Shown here: positions 58,754 to 64,000 of the stretch, one piece after another
Layout: each line of letters opens with the position of its first letter
How positions within the stretch are numbered: position 1 is the first letter of the stretch
Assembly: GCA_029747015.1 (NCBI GenBank)
Contig: JAKOGI010000004.1
Location: forward strand, 1,688,501-1,752,500
Direction of reading: 5' to 3'
DNA from: Carnegiea gigantea
Lineage: Eukaryota > Streptophyta > Magnoliopsida > Caryophyllales > Cactaceae
DNA: 64,000 bases
The notes under the pieces: model-generated
Seen by the model: only the letters and a program-made list of their open reading frames with translations
Told to the model about the DNA's origin: nothing
The model's database searches: none
Position numbers and translations under genes: made by a program

Positions 58754-59425
58754 TCATATATCATATATCATATTATATATATAATATAAAACTGAATGTG
58801 TTGCAAGATGAATGACATTTGGCACAACATAATTAGTCAAGTGGTTTTTTAATTTTTCTTTTCCTTTGGAGTTGTGTAATTAATACAGCAAATCACAGTA
58901 GAGCAATCTTCCTAACGTATGTAAATTATGACTTTTGAAATCACAATACAACAATAATTTAATTTCACAAATACCTTTTAAACTTTTTCGCTTGACAAAT
59001 TCAATCACAAATGAATATCTACATGAACTGTAAATGTCTATTTCTCATGTTTTTTTTACTTTTTTAAATTATCTTTTTCATATAAGAGTCATAAGAACAA
59101 ATGGAACTTGCATTGTAATTTATGAAGTACTTCAAAGTTTCTACGATTATAAATGGGCTATGATTTTTCCCATGTAGAAACCCAAGTTGAAAATGACGAT
59201 GCATCATACTGTATTACAGATTGCACTATCATTACTAGCAACTATGTCAATCATTTTGAAACTCATTATTCCACAAAAATAATAACAAACCATTATATTA
59301 CAAATGTAATTCAAAATCTATAATCACATCTCTAACATTGATACAAATTGCAACTAATTAGCCAATAATTTAAGTCTTAAATGAAGAATTACCCATGTCC
59401 ATGCAAAGCATGGCATGTACACTAA
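58754..59425 (+). mobile_element. Non-autonomous Helitron, copy F, nested in copy R
   Basis: Begins TCATATATCATATATC and ends CTAA (59422-59425), a CTRR-type end. It lies 8 nt after a strong palindrome, CCATGCAAAGCATGG (59399-59413), whose stem extends outward as CATG/CATG with one mismatch. There is no coding capacity. It belongs to a different family from copies A, B and M. Confidence 0.6.
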
Positions 59426-59534
59426 ATAGTAGGAAGACATGTGATAACTTACCTTATTAAATAAAACTAATGTTGTATTAAATTTACATTCATAGTTTTT
59501 TTTTTCAAAAAAAATTCTTATGTAGCATCCTATA

Positions 59535-61700
59535 CACCTTCCAGCATGGGTCCCGCTTTCGCGGAATCTGGGAAGATTCAGCTGTAGAAAACCTTACTCC
59601 TACCGGCATTCTTACCCGTAGAGAGGCTGATTCCAAGAGATCCACAAAAGGATTTTGTGAAAAATATTTAATAGAGGAAAGATTTTGTGAAAATATTAAA
59701 AGAGAAAATAAAGGACACATATCCAGGAAAGACCAAGATATAATGAAAGGTAAGTAGTTGGAGCCATGTAGTATAAGAACAATCTATCAGAGAAAGGTGG
59801 CATACCTTAGCAGCCCAAGGTAAGCAAACGATGACTCCTCCCAAAAGGAAGTACTACCTGCATACAAACACGACAAGTGAAAAGAACCACTACCAGCACT
59901 AAGCGACTGCACCAAAAGACAGCTACGGGGCGGGCTCTCTGCGATCCAAGATTCTAATCCTATCCCGCCATAACTTCCTATCCTAAGCCAGGTACTCCGT
60001 CAAACCAACAACTTTCAAATCCTCTCTAATCACCTCGTCCAAATTCTTCTTTGGTCGACCCCTCCCTCTTCTGTCGTCGGATATGCTGATCATCTCACAT
60101 CTCCTCACTTGAGCGTCCATACTTCTCCTTTTCACATGGCCAAACTAGCGAAGTCTAGTTTCTCTCATCTTATCTTTGACGGGAGCTAGTTTAACTAAGT
60201 CCCGGATAACTCTATTCCTAATTATATCTATTCTCGAATAGCCACACATCCAGCTAATCATCCTCATCTCTGCTACCATCAACCTTTGAACCTGCGTCTT
60301 TTTTAAAGGCCAACATTCCGATCCATAAAGAACAGCCGGCCTAACTACCGTGCGATAGACTTTGCCTTTCAATCTTAGGGGTACCCTCTTATCATACAGC
60401 ACGCCTGAGGCATACTTCCATTTTTACCAGCCTACTTTTATCTGCTGGTTAACATCTTCGTCAATATCCCCATTCTGCTGAATGATCGAGCCTAGATACT
60501 TAAACTTATCAACCTTAGTTTTCGACCTCCCATCCAGGATGACTTCTTCCCCCGCATCTACCCTTCCACTGAAATAGCAATGAAGGTATTCCGTTTTCAA
60601 TCTGCTTACTCTAAAACCTCTAGATTCCAGTGTATGCGTCCAACGCTCCAACTTATCGTTAAATCCCTGCCTGGTCTCGTCAATAAGAACAATGTCATCT
60701 GCAAAAAGTATACACCAAGATAACTCATCTTGAATCCCTCTAGTAAGTACATCCATAACTACAGTGAAAAGAAAAGGGCTTAAGGCAGAATCCTAATGCA
60801 GGCCCATACTAACGAAGAAGTCATTGGTGACCTCTCCTGGCGTCCTAAGACTCGTCCTACCTCTCTCGTACATATCCTTAATAACTCGGATATATAAGGG
60901 CGACACTCCTTTCTTCTCCAAGCACTTCCATACCACTTCACGCGGAACTCGATTATATGCTTTTTCCAGGTCAATGAGCACCATATGAAGATCCATCTTT
61001 CTATCTCTGTACAATCCCATGAGTCTTCTAAGGAGGTAAATCACCTTCATGGTCGACCTGTTTGGCATAAAACCAAATTGGTTCTCTGAAATTGAGACAT
61101 CCTTTCGCAACCTTCTCTCAATCACCCTCTCCCATAACTTCATAGAATGACTGAGCAACTTTATACCTCTAAAATTATTACAATCTTGAATATCACCTTT
61201 GTTCTTGTACAGGGGATGACTGTAGTGGATCTCCATTTTTTGGGCATCTTAACAGTCCTAAAAATGACATTGAAAAGCTCCATTACTCACTCTAATCCTT
61301 CTTCACTCAAATACTTCCACACTTCTACCGGTATCTGATCAGGACCCTCTACCTTCCCATTGATCATCTTCTTTAAGGCCTCTCTAATCTCGTCTTTGCT
61401 GATATGACCACACACTAGCGGATCCAGTCGTCTCTCACTACTCTCTCTTACCCTACCATGAGAGTCTTCCATCACTTCACCATTGAGGAGTTTGAAAAAG
61501 TACCTTTGCTATCTCTCCTTGATTTCTGCATCCTCAGACAACACCTTACCATTTTCATCCTTGATGTACCTCACAACACCTAAATCCCTGGTTCTTCTAT
61601 CCCTAACCCTCGCCAGATTAAAGACTTCCTTCTTCCCTTCCTTGATCGTCAGTCTATGGTATAATCTATCATAAGTCAAGCTCTTAACTATCGCAACATC
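59535..61700 (-). mobile_element. 5'-truncated RTE-type LINE, 2.17 kb
   Basis: It is flanked by a 15-bp target duplication with one mismatch: ATGTATCATCCTATA (61701-61715) and ATGTAGCATCCTATA (59520-59534). It lies inside Helitron copy R. On the - strand it codes for the reverse transcriptase of RTE-type LINEs; the endonuclease and 5' part are missing, as usual after incomplete reverse transcription. There is no poly(A) tail at the 3' end. Confidence 0.85.
59900..61700 (-). pseudogene. RTE LINE reverse transcriptase relic
   Basis: Broken frames on the - strand, in order: GKVEGPDQIPVEVWKYL (61475-61287), [20 protein letters not shown] and [11 protein letters not shown], then [17 protein letters not shown] (61236-60793), then [19 protein letters not shown] with the catalytic FADD (60756-60424), KVYRTVVRPAVLYGSECW (60402-60145), and a final piece to about 59900 with [15 protein letters not shown]. 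Stops or frame changes lie near 61286, 61237, 60780, 60421 and 60144. The catalytic Asp pair is present, but the protein cannot be made. Confidence 0.85.
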
Positions 61701-61799
61701 ATGTATCATCCTATATTGTATTAAAATGTGTCATGTGGTTATTTTCTCCTACATATGTGACAAGCTTGTATGTCGCTATATATTAATTCTATCCAACTT

Positions 61800-61842
<43 letters not shown>

Positions 61843-61844
61843 GA

Positions 61845-62061
61845 CGATGATAGGTGTTCTACTTTAAAGTTTCAATGGTGACCCTCAAAATTGTTAGGGA
61901 TTTCTATATATATATATTTTTCCCCCCTGAAAAAACGATTGGGTTATGAATGCCTCAAACAAATTTAAACCTGTGCATAAATCTGCCCCTGATTGCCTGA
62001 GACTATCAATTTGGATCCGCAGAACTCTTGCCCATACGTGGAACTCCCGCCCATAAATTAA
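61845..62061. other. Spacer, no gene seen
   Basis: A/T-rich flank of Helitron copy R. No feature supported. Confidence 0.5.
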
Positions 62062-62232
62062 ATGTTTGGTATAAGAAATCGTGCTAATTAGTATTGATAA
62101 GTGTTATAATTAGAAAATATAATTGGGTGTTAATTAGCGTTAATCAACACTAATTAGTATTTATAAGTGTTAATTATTACTAATTAGTATCGCATATTGA
62201 TAATAATTATTTATGATAAGTTTAAACAAACA
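62062..62232. mobile_element. MITE, copy 2 of the 3885-4100 family
   Basis: Starts ATGTTTGGTATAAG and ends CTTATCATAA...'gtttaaacaaacat' in inverted form (TGTTTGGTATAAG against TGTTTGTTTAAAC), 171 bp. The interior consists of 'taattagtattgataagtgtt' words shared with 3885-4100. No ORF. Confidence 0.45.
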
Positions 62233-62995
62233 TGCCTGAAACAGTGTATTTTTCTTTTTCCTTTGGTGCTAAATCGAGGTATTTATCACGTTTGGAAAGA
62301 GTCTTGCCTACAGGATATATTACCTGTCTTCTTAAGCTGTGTAGTGATTGTATCTTTTCTTATCTGTAAAGACATTTCGCATTTAAATAATCGGAAAAAA
62401 AACATGTACTTCACGTAAATATTTTTTATGTTTTTATTTTGCTCAAAGAAGAGGCATGGGATGCATGAACATATTTTATGACTTTTTAACTTATAAGAAA
62501 GCAAACGGATAGATGCTTGAGCATCTTTTAAAAAGGTTAAAAAGTGTTGATTTAAACGGATAGATGCATGAACATCTAAGTGGAAATTGACTCATGCTCA
62601 AACAAGAAATTGTTGATTTAAATCCCATTAGATGTATGGCGAGTTTTTGTTTTTCCTCCCAAATATCCTTGATCCCTCTTATGTCCCTTATACATTCTTC
62701 TAATTAGGATGTTCTTGTAAAATATGAGGCTCATATTTAAGCTTCAATTTCATCCATCTTTATGTCTTCCTTCACAATAAAAATTAAGACACCCATGTGG
62801 AATGTAAGCAACTCTAAATCTTTAACTGTAAGACCTCAAAAGTGGAAAAAATTGCCCGTAATTATAATAGTTTATATATATAACTAATGTCTTGTCCAAT
62901 GATGATTGTTAGGCAAGTAATTTATCGTCAAGAAAAAGAAAATTTAGAATTTGTTACAATTTATTTTTTAAACATCCCTCATAATGAGCTCTTAA
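62233..62995. other. Intergenic DNA, no gene seen
   Basis: A/T-rich. The phrase 'aaacggatagatgc' occurs twice (62504 and 62557). Open frames of about 72 codons on both strands are not convincing. Confidence 0.45.
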
Positions 62996-63135
62996 CATAA
63001 ACACGATACACACATACATATACATACGTACATGCATACATACACACACATATACAAATATATATATAAATGTGTGCGTGCGTGTATATATGATTTTTTA
63101 TATATATGCATATGTGCATGTGTGTGTGTGGGGGG
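62996..63135. repeat. Degenerate CA/TA/GT repeat
   Basis: Interrupted 'acatacata', (TA)n and (TG)n words ending in a G6 run. Confidence 0.8.
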
Positions 63136-63239
63136 TATTTAGGTGGGATGAGATGCTCTGTGATATGACTAGAATCAGTGAATGCGAGGGGTGTCCGTCT
63201 CTCACCCTAAATTGATCACCAAACATAATACTAAAAATC

Positions 63240-64000
63240 CTTGAAACTAAAGCTATTGATCACTAATTAAGATTATACATAAAAATATATATATTATGAT
63301 TTTTTACAAAAATAAAGCTTAAATGCTTAAAAAATAAAGCTGACCTAACTATAATTGTGGATATGGTTCATGATCAATAAACATATTTGTAATGATTGTC
63401 ATAGATAAATCAATTAATCATCAAATATAATTATAATGATCTCTAAAACTTGATTCATTGATCATTAACTAAGATCATAAATAAAAACAAAGATGATGAT
63501 TTTTAATTAAAATAAAGCTTAAATGATGACAAATAAAGCTCATCTAATTGCAAGAGCATATATTTTATGATCCACAAGCATATTTGCAATGGTGATCAAT
63601 TGAACATCAAATATAATTATCATGATCACTAACTAATATTGTATATAAAACATATATTACAGTTGTTGATGAAAATAAAGCTAAATTTACATCAAATAAA
63701 GCTCACTTAACTAAGATTGAGCGCACAGTTTATGATCAACAAATATACTTATAATGATCACCAAATATAACCATCACAATCACTACATAAATGTAGCATT
63801 CTGCTCACATATCTTTTATGCAAACACGATTACCAAACATAACTCTCATGATTACCAAACCTAATTCCCATGATCATTTATTGAAACTAAATCTATTGAT
63901 AACTAACTAATTAAGATTATAAGTAAAAAAAACATATATTATGATTTTCAATGAAAATAAAGCTCACATATACAACAAAATAAAGCTCACATGACTAAAA
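63240..64000. repeat. Degenerate tandem repeat with paired AATAAAGCT, running off the window
   Basis: At least four related units with starts near 63255, 63456, 63624 and 63888 (period about 170-260 bp). Each has 'ttgatcactaactaa(g/t)att', a short spacer, 'ttatgatttt', then two AAATAAAGCT words about 20-25 bp apart (63312/63333, 63509/63532, 63676/63696, 63953/63979), and, where complete, 'atgatcaacaaatat' and 'catcaaatataattat'. No coding capacity. The repeat continues past the right edge. Confidence 0.7.

Larger units (their letters stand above)
58462..61844 (-). mobile_element. Helitron (copy R) split by a Helitron and a LINE
   Basis: On the - strand it starts with TC (61844-61843) followed by a TA tract and TAAAGTTGGATAGAA, and ends with CTAG (58465-58462) behind a hairpin region (ACACCCTTACATTGTAAAAG). 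Three pieces, 61844-61701, 59534-59426 and 58753-58462, join to match the 475-bp copy M at 10143-10617 in order. The gaps hold a 672-bp Helitron in the opposite orientation (58754-59425) and an RTE LINE (59535-61700). A 24-bp tandem duplication at about 58557-58605 is extra relative to copy M. Confidence 0.75.

Noticed and set aside
1..64000. CRISPR arrays, bacterial operons, phage or organelle insertions, tRNA and rRNA genes
   Set aside because: None seen. Regular repeats here are microsatellites or transposons, and the genes have spliceosomal introns.

Overview
This is a window of nuclear DNA from a flowering plant, probably a dicot. It is strongly A/T-rich, its genes have GT-AG introns, and it carries plant-type Ty1/copia, L1 and RTE LINE, Helitron, CACTA, hAT and MULE-like sequence. 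Nothing bacterial or organellar was seen.

Only two host genes can be supported. (1) A WNK ('with no lysine') Ser/Thr kinase on the + strand, 20284-24130, seven coding exons, 716 aa, reading frame complete across all junctions. (2) A chloroplast DUF1517 protein on the - strand, 42485-32837, six coding exons, 408 aa, which I identify as the FLAP1 (fluctuating-light acclimation) family. Its introns total about 8.4 kb and host a LINE relic, a probable solo LTR and a SINE-like retroposon.

Everything else is mobile or repetitive. 1-5.9 kb: intergenic DNA with a 669-bp hAT element and MITE pieces. 5.9-8.3 kb: a copia element on the - strand that has lost pol. 8.5-8.8 kb: an orphan LTR plus primer-binding site. 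9.3-11.2 kb: head-to-tail Helitrons. 11.5-16.9 kb: a full-length Tork/Tnt1-type copia element with two LTRs, a perfect 5-bp target duplication, PBS, PPT and four coding lesions. 17-20 kb: hAT-like and SINE-like copies and a MITE. 20-24 kb: WNK. 24.8-25.1 kb: a MULE-type MITE. 25-32.6 kb: intergenic DNA with MITEs. 32.8-42.5 kb: FLAP1. 44.6-48.5 kb: a decayed L1 LINE between microsatellites. 49.5-51.9 kb: a probable 2.36-kb solo LTR. 52-56 kb: a CACTA-type relic with a nested hAT MITE and a likely 3' terminus. 56.5-58.1 kb: a 1.6-kb almost pure A/T tract. 58.5-61.8 kb: a Helitron split by a second Helitron and by a 5'-truncated RTE LINE. 63.2-64 kb: a degenerate tandem repeat running off the window.

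The strongest candidates for something not previously described are a 226-276 bp retroposon present twice, each copy bounded by its own target-site duplication (18500-18775 and 39896-40121), and the three-layer Helitron/Helitron/LINE nest. No novel multi-gene system was found. All calls come from reading the sequence; no database search was possible.
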